The position numbers and the translations under genes are program-made. Shown in pieces: positions 4,990 to 5,025 of a stretch of DNA of 5,025 bases (position 1 is its first letter; every line of letters begins with the position of its first letter). The notes beneath the pieces are model-generated. The model was not told where the DNA came from and did no database searches. It saw only the letters and a program-made list of their open reading frames with translations. The stretch spans positions 2,863 to 7,887 of the forward strand of contig SBEK01000182.1 of the NCBI GenBank assembly GCA_009668925.1, given 5' to 3'. Source of the DNA: Deltaproteobacteria bacterium. GTDB lineage: Bacteria; Desulfobacterota; Syntrophia; Syntrophales; Smithellaceae.

Positions 4990-5025
4990 GTGAATGGTGA
5001 ATGGTGAAACGTCAAAAGTGAACGG
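4990..5025 (+). repeat. Heptamer array, GTGAATG family (copy 2), runs to the window edge
   Basis: Two perfect GTGAATG units (4990-5003) are followed by decayed units that keep the seven-base spacing. In the TGAATGG phase these read TGAAACG, TCAAAAG and TGAACGG up to 5025. The array is cut by the end of the window, so its true length is unknown. Confidence 0.7.

Larger units (their letters stand above)
4812..5025. other. Non-coding, repeat-filled 3' flank
   Basis: No gene is seen after the stop codon at 4809-4811. There is no hairpin followed by a T-run, so no intrinsic terminator is apparent and transcription may continue through the repeats. Almost the whole stretch is made of heptanucleotide repeats described in the following entries. 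Confidence 0.7.
4821..5025. repeat. About 106-bp tandem duplication, second copy reaching the window edge
   Basis: The segment starting at 4821 recurs 106 bases later at 4927. The first 50 bases differ at only about five positions, and CGTGAAGGGT is identical at 4861-4870 and 4967-4976. Each copy has an ATGTTCA-type array, a spacer containing CCGTGAAGGGT, and a GTGAATG-type array. Divergence rises toward the 3' end of the second copy, and the array may continue outside the window. Confidence 0.8.

Noticed and set aside
4821..5025. CRISPR array
   Set aside because: The repeats are contiguous seven-base units in two families with no unique spacers of constant length, and no cas gene is present.

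Overview
This window holds two overlapping, co-directional genes of a polysaccharide (capsule, O-antigen or exopolysaccharide) assembly and export locus. They lie between two non-coding stretches full of repeats. The organism looks like a Gram-negative, medium-GC bacterium: the second gene encodes an exported SLBB-type polysaccharide export protein. The repeat types fit Desulfobacterota or other deltaproteobacteria-like genomes: GGATTCCCGC/GCGGGAATGACA palindromes, ATTGCC/GCAATGACA palindromes, and GTGAATG and ATGTTCA heptamer arrays. That taxonomic guess comes from general familiarity only.

Layout. Positions 1-320 are AT-rich and gene-free, with a small perfect palindrome (47-64), a GC-rich island carrying GGGGCGGT (about 91-124) and a TACCATTA direct repeat. 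Positions 326-707 are a mosaic of REP-like palindromic units ending about 30 bases before the first gene. Gene 1 (737-1723) is a Wzz-type polysaccharide co-polymerase with two membrane segments and no kinase domain. Gene 2 (1713-4811) starts inside the end of gene 1 and encodes a 1032-residue secreted protein with one polysaccharide-export (PES) domain, about seven SLBB domains and a C-terminal helix. From 4821 to the window edge there is a roughly 106-bp tandem duplication built from two heptanucleotide families.

How the genes work together. In Wzx/Wzy-type pathways the Wzz co-polymerase sits in the inner membrane and sets polymer length, while the PES/SLBB protein forms or lines the conduit through the periplasm and outer membrane. 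A large SLBB protein next to a wzz gene resembles the otnA(wbfF)/otnB pair of Vibrio cholerae O139. The flippase, polymerase, glycosyltransferases and any tyrosine kinase must be encoded outside this window.

The most unusual points are a roughly 98-residue charged helical insertion that splits the fourth SLBB domain, and the downstream heptamer arrays, whose two families are partly complementary in RNA. I see no CRISPR array, RNA gene, transposase gene or clear new system.
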